From the IMG/VR virus record IMGVR_UViG_3300009285_001776, positions 1-44,807 of that record: a DNA stretch of 44,807 bases, one strand, 5' to 3'. Position 1 is the stretch's first letter; each line of letters begins with the position of its first letter. A program made the translations under genes and the position numbers. The stretch is from a virus. Shown here one piece after another: positions 13,496 to 22,065 of the stretch. Below the pieces are notes generated by a model. That model saw nothing but the letters and a program-made list of their open reading frames with translations. It did no database searches and had not been told where the DNA came from.

Positions 13496-14454
13496 GCGTT
13501 GTCCAAGAAGAACGCCGGCATACCACCGGTCCAGGCGGCCTGCGCCACCAAGGCGGCGGCCGGATTCGGGAGAGCTCCAGTAGTCACAGCGAACTGGAAG
13601 CGGTAGCCGTAGAAGTATCCAAGGCTCATCTGGAGGTTGCCGGGAAGAGATTCAGGAGCGGTGGCGATCTGTCCGGTTGTGGCGGCGACGGTTGTGCCAA
13701 GCGCGCTGATTCCGGCCGTTGTGCCCGTGGCATTCACGGGGACGGCGAGGAAGTAGTTCACACCCGCCGATAGGGCTAGACCAATGCTGGACCCGGCGAC
13801 GCCCCATGCGTTGGCGACAGTCGAGAACGCCAGTTCCGCCGTCAGCCTTGCAAGGTCGGAGTAGCGGTAGATGGCGCAGCGGTAGACATTCGTCGTCGCA
13901 CCAACGCCATAGAACCGGATCGTGTTGACGGTGATGTCCGCGTCGGGCCGGAAGGATGAGCACCGGGCCACCGAAGTTGTGATGTTTGTCGGGGTAGGTG
14001 CGATGTTGCTTGCCCTCTGGATGTGCCGCATGGCGTGAACAGGGTCGCCGCCGTTGAATGCAGCGATGAGCTTCCCGTCCCACGGATGCGTCTCAATGAG
14101 ACCGGAGGACAGCGGGATGAACCCTTGCCCCTCGTCGTACAGGATCGACGCGCCCGGACCCAAGAGCCGCTTGTCCAACTCGCTAACCGTGGTCCCGTCC
14201 GTGTGCTGGATCGTCACAGTCACACTGGAGGTCGCATGCTTGTTCCGCACGGAGAGCGTCTTGAGGTTGCGCTGAACGCTCGCACCGGGAGAGGGCACAA
14301 CGTCCGTAGTCGCGGCCGTCGAGATGGCCGTATTCAGTCTCCCCGGAGTGACCGCCGTCCCGTTGTAGTCCATCCAGGACGCGTGGACAGACACCGTGAC
14401 GGCCTGCCCGGTGATGACCTGAATCTTGTCCGCGGTACTGGTTAGCAGGATCAT
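13492..14454 (-). CDS. hypothetical virion protein, beta-rich
   Basis: 320 residues from ATG 14454, two bases before the previous stop codon. The first 100 residues (VTVSVHASWMDYNG, RNLKTLSVRNKHATSSVTV) look like an immunoglobulin-like or head-fibre domain that recurs in phage structural genes. The rest is Ser/Thr/Ala rich with aromatic patches (GYFYGYRFQFAVTTG). Role inferred from composition and neighbours. Confidence 0.5.
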   Translation of the reverse strand: MILLTSTADKIQVITGQAVTVSVHASWMDYNGTAVTPGRLNTAISTAATTDVVPSPGASVQRNLKTLSVRNKHATSSVTVTIQHTDGTTVSELDKRLLGPGASILYDEGQGFIPLSSGLIETHPWDGKLIAAFNGGDPVHAMRHIQRASNIAPTPTNITTSVARCSSFRPDADITVNTIRFYGVGATTNVYRCAIYRYSDLARLTAELAFSTVANAWGVAGSSIGLALSAGVNYFLAVPVNATGTTAGISALGTTVAATTGQIATAPESLPGNLQMSLGYFYGYRFQFAVTTGALPNPAAALVAQAAWTGGMPAFFLDNA

Positions 14455-14455
14455 G

Positions 14456-14863
14456 TCAGGCGTTTCCGGCCGTAAGCGTGAAGCCCGTAATGCTGATCGC
14501 CTGCGCAAGCTCTACCACGGGATTGTCGAGCGTCATGTCTCCACCGCCGCCCGTGATCGTGACCGTCCCCTGGATATGCTGCGTCGTCCCGTTGGAGGCA
14601 TAGACGCGGAAGTGCCCAACCGTACCGGCCGCATCCGCGCTGGCGTCCTGCCACGTTCCCGCCAATGCCTTGGCCCCCGCATTGGCCGCCGCCATCCAGT
14701 CGGACGGCAGGGTCAGCGTCGCAATGACCGTCCCCGTATCCGCATCAGCGATATTCGCCGGAGGAGTTCCGGTCCTCATCTTCAGGACCGCGCTCACCCC
14801 GATCGCCGTTTCGATTGCATCCAACTCCGCGTTCCGCACCGTGACCGAGAACTTGACTGCCAT
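14456..14863 (-). CDS. hypothetical virion protein
   Basis: 135 residues. It opens VKFSVTVRNAELDAIETAIG, a start shared by many small phage structural proteins (N-x-x-L-D-A-I-x-x-x-I-G), then MRTGTPPANIADADTG and a beta-rich part (VGHFRVYASNGTTQH). Found near head-tail genes in other phages from memory; exact role not known. Confidence 0.55.
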   Translation of the reverse strand: MAVKFSVTVRNAELDAIETAIGVSAVLKMRTGTPPANIADADTGTVIATLTLPSDWMAAANAGAKALAGTWQDASADAAGTVGHFRVYASNGTTQHIQGTVTITGGGGDMTLDNPVVELAQAISITGFTLTAGNA

Positions 14864-14872
14864 GCTTGCCTC

Positions 14873-15406
14873 CTACGCCTCGAAGTCTGCTCTTGCGATT
14901 TCCGCCTGCGCCGCCGCATCACCAATCAACCCGTATGCGACCAAGCTCATGCCGAGTCTCTTGGCGGTGTGGTCCAGCGCCGTCCTGAAGTCACCCCTCA
15001 TCATCACCTTCTCAATCCACGGGTGCGGCTTGATCCCGTGCTCCCTGATGCTCAACCATACCGGGCCTGCCGGTAGTCCTCTGAACTCCGCCCACCGCTT
15101 GATGGGCTCGAACGGAAGTCTCGGAATTGGCCCCGTACCCGTACTGAGAATCCGGCCGGCGTCGTACCCGCCCTTGTACTTCTTCGTCGGGCCAACCTCA
15201 AGTTCTGTATCCGTCGCGTCGTCCTGAACACTCTCCTCCAACTGACCTGTGTATCTGTGCTCCCTCAAGGACTGGCGCATGATGAACTTGATGCGCCCAC
15301 CAAGGATCTTCAGGTTGCCACGAACGAAACGGCCTTTGATCCCCGAGACTTCGGAAATCCGCTGCGCCATCTCGTTCAGGCCGGTGGTCGTTACTGTGAT
15401 GGGCAT
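14873..15406 (-). CDS. HK97 gp10-like head-tail protein candidate
   Basis: 177 residues from ATG 15406; upstream codons overlap the previous gene. It begins MPITVTTTGLNEMAQRISEV and has the central GRIKFIMRQSLREH and VQDDATDTELEVGPTKKYKGG typical of gp10-like neck or tail-completion proteins (basic helix, then the TGxLxxSV-like TGQLEESV). The order after the connector and before the tail tube fits. Confidence 0.6.
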   Translation of the reverse strand: MPITVTTTGLNEMAQRISEVSGIKGRFVRGNLKILGGRIKFIMRQSLREHRYTGQLEESVQDDATDTELEVGPTKKYKGGYDAGRILSTGTGPIPRLPFEPIKRWAEFRGLPAGPVWLSIREHGIKPHPWIEKVMMRGDFRTALDHTAKRLGMSLVAYGLIGDAAAQAEIARADFEA

Positions 15407-16587
15407 AGGCCCCTCACCCACGCAACCGCGCGGTCGGTCCCATCCGGATAGGCGTTCATCCGCTTGGCCCAATCAGGCAGAGGCTTGGCCCGATCGATGA
15501 CCCCGACCAGGTCGGCGCCCCACGTCCCTTCTGGCCCGTCATCGGGGAACCTCGCGCCGGGTGTCCACAACTCCACAACGGGCTTCCCAAGGATGGCGGC
15601 CTCCAGGCCGTAGTTGCTCGCAGAAGGCACCACAACGACGTCTGAGGCCATCAGCGACCAGAACAGGCCATCTCCCCTATGGACACACCCTTTGACGCCC
15701 TGGGCCTTCATTTGGTCGGCGTAGTGCTGTTGCCTCTCTGGGGGCTCTCCGTAGTGGACGTGAACCACCAGCCACGAGTCGGTCGTCTTGCATGCAGACA
15801 CCACCGCATCCCAGCACCGCTCCAACTCCTTCGGCCCATCTCCCCAGACGGCGGTCATCTGGTGCCAGCTCGTGCCGTATCCAATGACCCGCTTCCCCTC
15901 TGGCACATGGAATGCCCTCTTGGCCGCCGCCGTGTCAGGGAGCGTCTCCAGGTCGTACAGGTAGTCGTACTGCGGCGTCCCCAAGACGGTGATCCGATCC
16001 GGGTCCATCCCACACACAAGGTACCAGTCCAGCATGTACTCGCCCGAGACGCCGAGGTAGTCGGATGAAATCTCACAGTGGATGTCGTTCCCCGGAGCGA
16101 TGTAGTGATTGGCGTGAGGGATATGAAGAACGGGAATGCCGATCGATCGGCCGAACTCTGCAAGCAATCTGCCCTCGGGAGTGACGTCCTCATGGACCAG
16201 AACCCCCGCAATCCTCCGCTCCTTGGCGAATGCCTCCAGAGCATGAAGTCTCGCCAGGGCCGTGACCATGTGGTCGTAGAACAGAGGCGGCAACCAGCCC
16301 AGCAGACCCTCGCCGTTCAACTCTGGGACTGCAGCGTCAAAGGAAACGGTCCCGTTCTTGGCGGCGTTCACAATCTCGGCAGTCGAAGTCATAGCAGCCG
16401 CCTTGCTCTCAGCCACCATATCGCCAACCAGGAGCCGCTCAAGGGCGACGACCTTGAGCCCCATCGACTCGGCCAACTGCGCCGCCTGCGTCTGGAGGAA
16501 TGCGAGATCGTAGGTCTCCGACAGAGGAGCCCAGAGCTGCTTCAGCGTGTGACCTCCAACAGTCAGGAGGACGGGCTTCTCACTCAC
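15391..16587 (-). CDS. GT-B fold glycosyltransferase-like protein
   Basis: 398 residues from GTG 16587, placed after GGAGGCATCGA; the ATG at 16602 contains that RBS. The C-terminal half has the nucleotide-sugar-binding type layout (RVIGYGTSWHQMT, then DVVVVPSASNYGLEAAILGKPVVELW), close in style to UDP-GlcNAc 2-epimerase and CDP-glycerol transferase-like GT-B proteins. The middle has RRIAGVLVHEDVTPEGR. It lies between structural genes, so a glycan on the virion or on the host surface could be its target. Substrate unknown. Confidence 0.75.
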   Translation of the reverse strand: MSEKPVLLTVGGHTLKQLWAPLSETYDLAFLQTQAAQLAESMGLKVVALERLLVGDMVAESKAAAMTSTAEIVNAAKNGTVSFDAAVPELNGEGLLGWLPPLFYDHMVTALARLHALEAFAKERRIAGVLVHEDVTPEGRLLAEFGRSIGIPVLHIPHANHYIAPGNDIHCEISSDYLGVSGEYMLDWYLVCGMDPDRITVLGTPQYDYLYDLETLPDTAAAKRAFHVPEGKRVIGYGTSWHQMTAVWGDGPKELERCWDAVVSACKTTDSWLVVHVHYGEPPERQQHYADQMKAQGVKGCVHRGDGLFWSLMASDVVVVPSASNYGLEAAILGKPVVELWTPGARFPDDGPEGTWGADLVGVIDRAKPLPDWAKRMNAYPDGTDRAVAWVRGLCPSQ

Positions 16588-16768
16588 TCGATGCCTCCGC
16601 ATAGGCGCGGTTGACCGCGTCGAGCATGATGTACTCCAACACCCGGACCATGTTCACCCCGTTCCGTTCCAGGCGTCCAAGGGCCCATTCCCGTGCGATC
16701 CTCGCCGCCTTCTCTGCCCAGGGTGCTTTCCCCGTTTCGAGCGGGTCTGTCCTTTGCGTCGCTTCCAC
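16580..16768 (-). CDS. small helical protein between the glycosyltransferases
   Basis: 62 residues from GTG 16768 with GGAGGCAGCG upstream. Helical and charged (GKAPWAEKAARIAREWALG, VRVLEYIMLDAVNRAYAEA). It overlaps the start of the next glycosyltransferase gene, so it is likely co-translated. Function unknown. Confidence 0.45.
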   Translation of the reverse strand: MEATQRTDPLETGKAPWAEKAARIAREWALGRLERNGVNMVRVLEYIMLDAVNRAYAEASSE

Positions 16769-16792
16769 CGCTGCCTCCGTTCAGCCTTCTCG

Positions 16793-18061
16793 TCATTCGA
16801 CATAGATCGTTTCGGGCAGTCGTGCGTTCTGCCTCCGCGACTGCTGCTCCGCCTGAATGCGGCTGTAGAGGTCGATCAGCCTGTCCGCATTGGCCTCAAT
16901 CGTCAGGTGTGATAGCGCCCACTTGCGACGCTCCTTCGCCTCCGTCTTGAAATGTGCAAGGCTGTCCACGCGCGAGATCAGCGCCTGATACCACGCCTCT
17001 TCGGTGTTCTCCACCAGCTTCCCGAACCGTCCCAATTCAGCGTAGGGCGCCCCGTCGGTAGCCACGAACGGGATCCCGGCACACAGGTACTCGACCAGCT
17101 TCAGCCACGACCTGCGCTCGTCGTAGGACTTGCCGGGGTTGTCGCCGCCATTGAACGTCTCGGTTGGCCTCATGTCCAGCGGGGCAATCCCGATGTCGAA
17201 GGTTGAAACAACAAGGGGCCAGTGCTCCGCAGACACCCCACCATGTCGCATGAACTGATCCTCCGGGATGTCCTTGAGCAGCCAGTCCAACCGCGATTCG
17301 CTCCCGCAGAACTTGAAGAACGCCTGCGGCCGATCCTTGAGAACTCTCTTCAGGGCCGGCAGGACGCCGGAGTACAGGAACCCATCGACGTGGCTGATGC
17401 TCCCGCCCCACCCGATGCAGACCCTGCCTCGCGTGTCCTTCCGCTCTCTGATCCTCAGCGCCGGCTTCTCCCCGTCCTTATGCTCGTAGTCGATCACCAT
17501 ATCCGGCGCGCCCGGCGGCTTCGGCTCGACGTCCTTGTACAGCCCCTCTCCTGGATAGTTCGGCCAGTAGTAGCCGGGGATGATGTGCGCCCAATCCTTC
17601 AGGATTTCATGCGAGGGAGAAATCAGCGCGTCGGCATGCTTCAGACCCTCAATCATCCTGTCCACAGGAGGCGGGTCGAGCCCGGCGATGTTCATGATCC
17701 AGAACGGATGCGCCGGGTTGCTCGGGGGGATGCCGGGGTAATGGTCATCCATGTCCACCACAACCGTCTTCCCAACGGCACGCCAGTATTCCATCGCATC
17801 GTTGACCGAACCATCGATCACATCGCGCTGGAACAGGATGATGTCGCCCTCGCCGATCTTCCGCTGGACCAATGGATGATGAAGAGCAAGGGATGTTCTC
17901 AGGCTGTAGAGATTGGCCGTGTGGGGGAACCCTTTGGGGTTGGCCTCATGTCGCGAGTTGATGGCGTTCGCCAGAAGATGGCAGCGCCATTCTGAGCAGT
18001 TCCACTCTTCGGCACGATCCGCATAGAGGAAGACTGCGTGGAGACCTCCGGACGCATTCAT
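16793..18061 (-). CDS. glycosyltransferase (GT4-like)
   Basis: 422 residues. The N-terminal half includes LFQRDVIDG and VVVDMDDHYP. The second half has VCIGWGGSISHVDG, then VVSTFDIGIAPLDMRP, and SWLKLVEYLCAGIPFVATD, the usual donor-binding K-x-x-E-x-x-x-x-G-x-P pattern of GT4-type enzymes. It lies between the head-completion genes and the second GT gene. Enzymes of this type transfer sugars from activated donors to a growing glycan. The donor might be supplied by the sugar operon at 26.8-35.9 kb (inference). Confidence 0.8.
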   Translation of the reverse strand: MNASGGLHAVFLYADRAEEWNCSEWRCHLLANAINSRHEANPKGFPHTANLYSLRTSLALHHPLVQRKIGEGDIILFQRDVIDGSVNDAMEYWRAVGKTVVVDMDDHYPGIPPSNPAHPFWIMNIAGLDPPPVDRMIEGLKHADALISPSHEILKDWAHIIPGYYWPNYPGEGLYKDVEPKPPGAPDMVIDYEHKDGEKPALRIRERKDTRGRVCIGWGGSISHVDGFLYSGVLPALKRVLKDRPQAFFKFCGSESRLDWLLKDIPEDQFMRHGGVSAEHWPLVVSTFDIGIAPLDMRPTETFNGGDNPGKSYDERRSWLKLVEYLCAGIPFVATDGAPYAELGRFGKLVENTEEAWYQALISRVDSLAHFKTEAKERRKWALSHLTIEANADRLIDLYSRIQAEQQSRRQNARLPETIYVE

Positions 18062-18072
18062 CGGATCTCATC

Positions 18073-18573
18073 CTAGCTCGCGCTGGTGGCGAAATCGCCG
18101 TCGAACACGTTGCGGAAGAACCGCGGCTCGACACGATCTGAGTCAGACTCGACCGTTTCCTTGTCGTCCACGCTGATCCCGCCGGCGTAGAGCTTGCTGG
18201 TGTGCTCCACCCCGGATCGGCTCAGGTCCATCTCGGCCAGAGACTTCAGGCCATCATCAAACGCCTTTTTGAATCCATCCGCCCTCGACCTCTCGCCGGC
18301 CGCCGTGCGTGGGCTGCCCCTTGCCAGCTCCGCCCGGTACGCGGCGTAGCTGGACTCCAGGTCGCCCAAGTAGGAGTAGATGCCTGCCGTGGCCGGGACT
18401 GCCCCATAGCCGAGTGACTGCAGGCGGGTTTCAATCAGTGCGCAGCCCGAGGACATGAACCCCACGAGCTGCGCACTGGCAGGCCGGATGGCCGAATCGA
18501 GGCCGTCGAAGTTCGACGCGCCATTCAGCAGGTTCGGGATGAGCGCCGCAACCTGGCTACAGGTTGAGTACAT
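18073..18573 (-). CDS. putative head-tail connector protein
   Basis: 166 residues, start MYSTCSQVAALIPNLLNG. Mostly helical (ALIETRLQSLGYGAVP, GDLESSYAAYRAELARG), followed by a charged helix. This composition and the location just after the small capsid-region genes resemble gp6/connector proteins that occupy the neck of siphoviruses. Not a definite match. Confidence 0.5.
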   Translation of the reverse strand: MYSTCSQVAALIPNLLNGASNFDGLDSAIRPASAQLVGFMSSGCALIETRLQSLGYGAVPATAGIYSYLGDLESSYAAYRAELARGSPRTAAGERSRADGFKKAFDDGLKSLAEMDLSRSGVEHTSKLYAGGISVDDKETVESDSDRVEPRFFRNVFDGDFATSAS

Positions 18574-18576
18574 GCG

Positions 18577-18933
18577 TCACCCCTGAGTGTGCACGATGAA
18601 CACGCGCGCCGCGGCCTGATCGTCTCCGGCAACAGCGGATCCACTGCGGATACGCATGCCGTAGAACCGACCAAGCCTGCCAAACGCGCTGGCTCCGTAT
18701 GCGCGCGAAGCAGACATCTTCAGGGTGAAGATCACGTTGTCGTCATTGTAGAGTGGGAAGAATGTTCCACCCGCGCACGCCGATACATCGAAGCAGATGC
18801 TCGCCGCCGTCCAAGCCACCGGCGCCATCAGCCCAACCATCGTTCGGCCCGCCAGCACCATAGAGCTGGACAGGGACGATGCGTTCGGGATCGTCAGCGC
18901 CGTTGCGTCCCAGTCACTAATCCGGGTCGTCAT
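18577..18933 (-). CDS. hypothetical virion protein
   Basis: 118 residues from ATG 18933. Beta-rich with hydrophobic strands (SSSMVLAGRTMVGLMAPVA, NVIFTLKMSASRAYG, ARVFIVHTQG). Same length as the neighbouring protein (118 aa); both share small strands and Cys, and they may be related minor capsid components. No family recognised. Confidence 0.45.
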   Translation of the reverse strand: MTTRISDWDATALTIPNASSLSSSMVLAGRTMVGLMAPVAWTAASICFDVSACAGGTFFPLYNDDNVIFTLKMSASRAYGASAFGRLGRFYGMRIRSGSAVAGDDQAAARVFIVHTQG

Positions 18934-18943
18934 GGCGGCCCCC

Positions 18944-19300
18944 TTAGGTGCGCACGCCGATATAGTTGAACGTGGCCGTGCCCGCTGCCGCCGCTCCACC
19001 ACCGCAGGCGGCGGTGTAGCCGAACACCAGCGACGCCTTGCCAGTTCCGGCACATGCCGAGATCAGGGCGATACACGGAGACATGTTCTCCGCGGTGATC
19101 AGCAGCGCGTGGCTGGCGGTCATGTTGGCGATCGTGGCCTCAACAGTTTCCGAGGATCCAGGGTCGCCGCCATCGAAGGCGGGGGTTGTCACCGTAGCCG
19201 AGCCGGCCAGGATGGACTTGATGAACGTATCCGTCGAGGCGGAACCGACCTTGATTCCACCCGTCAGGAGAGACAGGAGTCGTTGCTTTCCACCAGGCAT
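18944..19300 (-). CDS. hypothetical virion protein
   Basis: 118 residues starting MPGGKQRLLSLLTGGIK. The rest is beta-rich (ATVTTPAFDGGDPGSSETV, ASLVFGYTAACGGGAAA). It is the first gene after the major capsid gene, separated from it by a strong hairpin. Function unknown; a capsid accessory is the likely guess by position. Confidence 0.45.
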   Translation of the reverse strand: MPGGKQRLLSLLTGGIKVGSASTDTFIKSILAGSATVTTPAFDGGDPGSSETVEATIANMTASHALLITAENMSPCIALISACAGTGKASLVFGYTAACGGGAAAAGTATFNYIGVRT

Positions 19301-19351
19301 GATGCCCTCCAGTTCGAGTCCCCCCCGACGACCGCGCGCCCGCGGGGGGAA

Positions 19352-19395
19352 GTGGGGGCGGGATGCACCGCGCGGTGCTTAGGCTCCCGCCCCAC
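19352..19395 (-). promoter_or_regulatory. nested hairpin after the major capsid gene
   Basis: GGGGCGGGA (19355-19363) pairs with TCCCGCCCC (19385-19393), and inside it GCACC-GCGC-GGTGC (19365-19378) forms a second perfect stem. It lies 12 bases beyond the capsid stop codon on the minus strand. No U-run follows it, so it is more likely an mRNA-stabilising or partial attenuator element than a full terminator. This would favour high capsid expression relative to downstream genes (inference). Confidence 0.6.
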
Positions 19396-19406
19396 GGCAG
19401 TCAGGG

Positions 19407-20339
19407 TTAGCCAGACGCTACGGCCTGCTTCACCAGGTAGCCGGCATCGGGCGAGGTGACCACGGCGTCCCATGACATGCGTGCTTCCACGACGTCCTGA
19501 TGCTCCTGCTCTTCCCGGTAGCGCGAGACCTCGCGGTTCTTGTACTGGAAGACGTAACCGGCCGAGGGCGCATCCAGAGCCGCCGTCGGGGTCACCCACC
19601 CCAGCCACAAGTGATTGCCCGCGATCAGGCTGACGCTGGAGGTTGCACCCTCCTGCGCCGAGTCATAGATCGCTCCGGCAACCAGGAACTTCTGCACGCC
19701 GATCAGATTGGCGACCGTCGCCTGATCCGCTCGGGCCGGCCGATCCGGGCCCGCCCCGTACTTCACGCGGTCCACGATGTCCGGGTGATTGCGGATGTAG
19801 CGCCAGAGGCCGCGACCACAGACGGCGATGTTCGGGTCGCGTCCGATGGTCTTGGCGACCGTGTACATCCCGGTCTCGATGTCGGTCAGGATGTCCGAGG
19901 AGTCCGAGGACCACAGGGTTCCGGGGGTAGCTGAGCTCGACCAGCCCGCGCCGAACACCAAGCCGAGCACGTCGCTCTCCACCGACATCAGGATCTTGTC
20001 GGTGACGAACTCCGTCGCCGAGATCATCGGGCGCAGGGGCTCATCAGCCATGTCCTGCACCTCATCCGGCACACCCTTCGCGATTGCCTTTTCAAGGCAG
20101 ACGTAGGGCGAGGTGCTGACGGTGTAGTCCGCGCGGACGGCACGAGTGCCGGGGGCACGGGCGGCGGCCTCGTTGCGCAGCCAATCTGCGGCAGCGAAGA
20201 CCCAATACTTGTTCGTCGCCTTGGCAACGCCGACCATCGGGAAGATCTGGTCCGCGATGTACGAGCCGTTGCGGTAGGCGATGCTGACGTTGCTCAGGCC
20301 AACGTCGATGTGTGACTGTCGGTCAGTAGGTGAAGACAT
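19407..20339 (-). CDS. major capsid protein
   Basis: 310 residues. The opening HIDVGLSNVSIAYRNGSYIADQIFPMV is of a type recurrent in a major capsid family (L-x-N-V-S-I-A-Y, then ADQIFP). AGWSSSATPGTLWSS and TIGRDPNIAVCGRGLWRYI are other marks. It follows the decoration-type and protease/scaffold genes, in standard head gene order. No long scaffolding delta domain is seen at its N-terminus. Confidence 0.85.
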   Translation of the reverse strand: MSSPTDRQSHIDVGLSNVSIAYRNGSYIADQIFPMVGVAKATNKYWVFAAADWLRNEAAARAPGTRAVRADYTVSTSPYVCLEKAIAKGVPDEVQDMADEPLRPMISATEFVTDKILMSVESDVLGLVFGAGWSSSATPGTLWSSDSSDILTDIETGMYTVAKTIGRDPNIAVCGRGLWRYIRNHPDIVDRVKYGAGPDRPARADQATVANLIGVQKFLVAGAIYDSAQEGATSSVSLIAGNHLWLGWVTPTAALDAPSAGYVFQYKNREVSRYREEQEHQDVVEARMSWDAVVTSPDAGYLVKQAVASG

Positions 20340-20348
20340 CGCCGCCTC

Positions 20349-20774
20349 CTAGCTCGTTCCGAGCTGCAGGCCGCAGCTCGAGATGCCGTAGATGAACACT
20401 TCGCCGATGCAGGATGCGTCCGTGGTCGTCTTGGACACATCGAAGTAGCGGGCAAAGGCGAAATTGGTGACAGTGTCCTCAAGGGCCTCAAGGAAACCGT
20501 CTGACGCGGCCTTGAGGAACCGGCCGTTCTTCAGGTCGCAGGTAGTCACGCGACACTTGGCCTTGGTCGGTCCGAGGATCACGACCTCCGCCGCCTGTCC
20601 CGCGCTCGGGTCGTTCACCAGGATGCCGAGCGGAGTGGGATTGCAGGCGCTTGCCGTCGCCTTCACATTCCCGGCAGTCGAGGCTGGGGAAACCAGCATC
20701 CACTGCTTGGCCGTCAGATCGGCATCGGCGGTGAACGGCATGGGCTTGATTCCAATATCAGCGTAGCGAGCCAT
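20349..20774 (-). CDS. head decoration / DUF2190-like protein candidate
   Basis: 141 residues: MARYADIGIKPMPFTADADLTAKQWMLV, then NPTPLGILVNDPSAGQAAEVVILG. The G-I-L-x-N-x-P-x-x-G-x-x-A pattern is the typical core of small capsid decoration proteins. It lies just before the capsid gene. Such proteins stabilise the shell by binding at capsomer junctions. Confidence 0.75.
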   Translation of the reverse strand: MARYADIGIKPMPFTADADLTAKQWMLVSPASTAGNVKATASACNPTPLGILVNDPSAGQAAEVVILGPTKAKCRVTTCDLKNGRFLKAASDGFLEALEDTVTNFAFARYFDVSKTTTDASCIGEVFIYGISSCGLQLGTS

Positions 20775-20786
20775 TCATCACCTCCG

Positions 20787-21953
20787 TCACGCCAACTCGG
20801 GGTGCTGCTTGCTGGCAAGGGCCAGGGCATCCGAGTAGGTCATCTTGTCGTTCTTCACGAGGTCCTGCGCGATGTTGTGCAGGGTCTTCCCCTCGGTCGT
20901 ACCATCCTTGCCCTTCTCAGTAAGGATGGTCTTGGCCGCAGCGTCGGCGGCGGTCAGGATGTTCTTGACCCACGTCGCCACTTCCGGCTTGTCGGTCTCG
21001 AGCTCGGCCATCGCATTGGCGTACTCGTCAGGCTTCAACGACAGCGCCTTGAATGCCTCGCCTTCGGTCTTGAGCGCGGCCTTGCGGACGGCCAGCTTGT
21101 CAGTCTTGATGTCGGCCTCGAGCTTGTCGGCCCGCGCCTTCTCCGCGGTCAAGAGGTCGGTCTGTTCCTTGATCTTGGCGTCGAACTCTTCCTGCTTCAT
21201 TTCCACCTCCAGCTCTTCGGCCGGTTTCTTCTCGGGTTCAACAATGGGTTCGTCCGTAGCCACCTCCTTCAGTCCAAGCAGTTGGCGCAAATTGGCACGC
21301 AACGACTCGAGGAACGTCTTATCCATATCCTGCTCCTTCGCAGAGAACAGCGCCACATGCTGATGCCCGAAGAACGGGGTAGGCGTGAGCGCCAAGCCGA
21401 CAAGCACGTTGTCGTGTTCGTTCCCGGTTTCCGGGTCCTGGTAGCGGGCACCATCGTTGAGCGTCCATACCACCTCGGCGCTCACGCCGTCATACCCGTC
21501 CTCGCTGACGGCCTTCTCGCCCTTCGGCAGTAGGTCGTAGTCTGTTGCGTACAGACCCGGACCCTTCAGACCATCGGCGATGTACGCCACGTCCTTGATG
21601 TTCCCGACCTTGCCCTTGTCGTCCTTGTGGTCCAGGTTGATCCCCACGCGGAACCGAGGCAGGCCGGACTTGAAGTTGCGCACCATCTCTTGGAGACGGC
21701 CCTCTGTAACGTCGAGCACGCGTCCGCCGCGGAACCATCGGCCTTGAGGCAGGAGACGAATGGGACCAGTCAGGCTCTGCGCGCCGAAGTCGTCGAATGC
21801 AACCTTCTCCGAGTGCATCGTCGGCTCGTTCGCGTGGAGCGCGGCCATCTGCTTCTTGGCCTTCTCCTCTGAATCGTGAGAGCCGACAACCTTGCCGTCG
21901 TCGTCCTTCACCACCTCGTACTTGTCGCCGCTATGCTTGATGTGCCAGGGCAT
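20787..21953 (-). CDS. prohead protease / scaffold (Mu I-like)
   Basis: 388 residues from ATG 21953 with GGAGACGCG upstream. The N-terminal part is a short domain (MPWHIKHSGDKYEVVKDDDG), then a protease-like part (FRVGINLDHKDDKGKVG, DGYDGVSAEVVW, VLVGLALTPTPFFG) resembling Mu I-like proteases, with the catalytic Ser probably in VSAE. A long charged coiled region follows (KIKEQTDLLTAEKARADKLEADI), which fits a fused scaffold. Cleaves and shapes the prohead during assembly. Confidence 0.75.
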   Translation of the reverse strand: MPWHIKHSGDKYEVVKDDDGKVVGSHDSEEKAKKQMAALHANEPTMHSEKVAFDDFGAQSLTGPIRLLPQGRWFRGGRVLDVTEGRLQEMVRNFKSGLPRFRVGINLDHKDDKGKVGNIKDVAYIADGLKGPGLYATDYDLLPKGEKAVSEDGYDGVSAEVVWTLNDGARYQDPETGNEHDNVLVGLALTPTPFFGHQHVALFSAKEQDMDKTFLESLRANLRQLLGLKEVATDEPIVEPEKKPAEELEVEMKQEEFDAKIKEQTDLLTAEKARADKLEADIKTDKLAVRKAALKTEGEAFKALSLKPDEYANAMAELETDKPEVATWVKNILTAADAAAKTILTEKGKDGTTEGKTLHNIAQDLVKNDKMTYSDALALASKQHPELA

Positions 21954-21974
21954 CGCGTCTCCGGGAAATGAGAA

Positions 21975-22029
21975 CCGCCGACGGAATCCCGCCGGCGGCA
22001 TACGAGTGTCAGTGGGGACCGATGTCCCC
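21975..22029 (-). promoter_or_regulatory. two stem-loops between portal and protease genes
   Basis: CCGCCG (21975-21980) pairs with CGGCGG (21993-21998). GGGGAC-CGAT-GTCCCC (22014-22029) is a second six-base-pair stem. On the minus strand the first is followed by TTCTCATTTCC, moderately T-rich. They lie in the gap between the portal stop and the ATG 21953. A weak terminator or processing site is possible. Confidence 0.45.
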
Positions 22030-22065
22030 CGCCTGTCTAACCTTACCACACTCCACAATAGGGCG

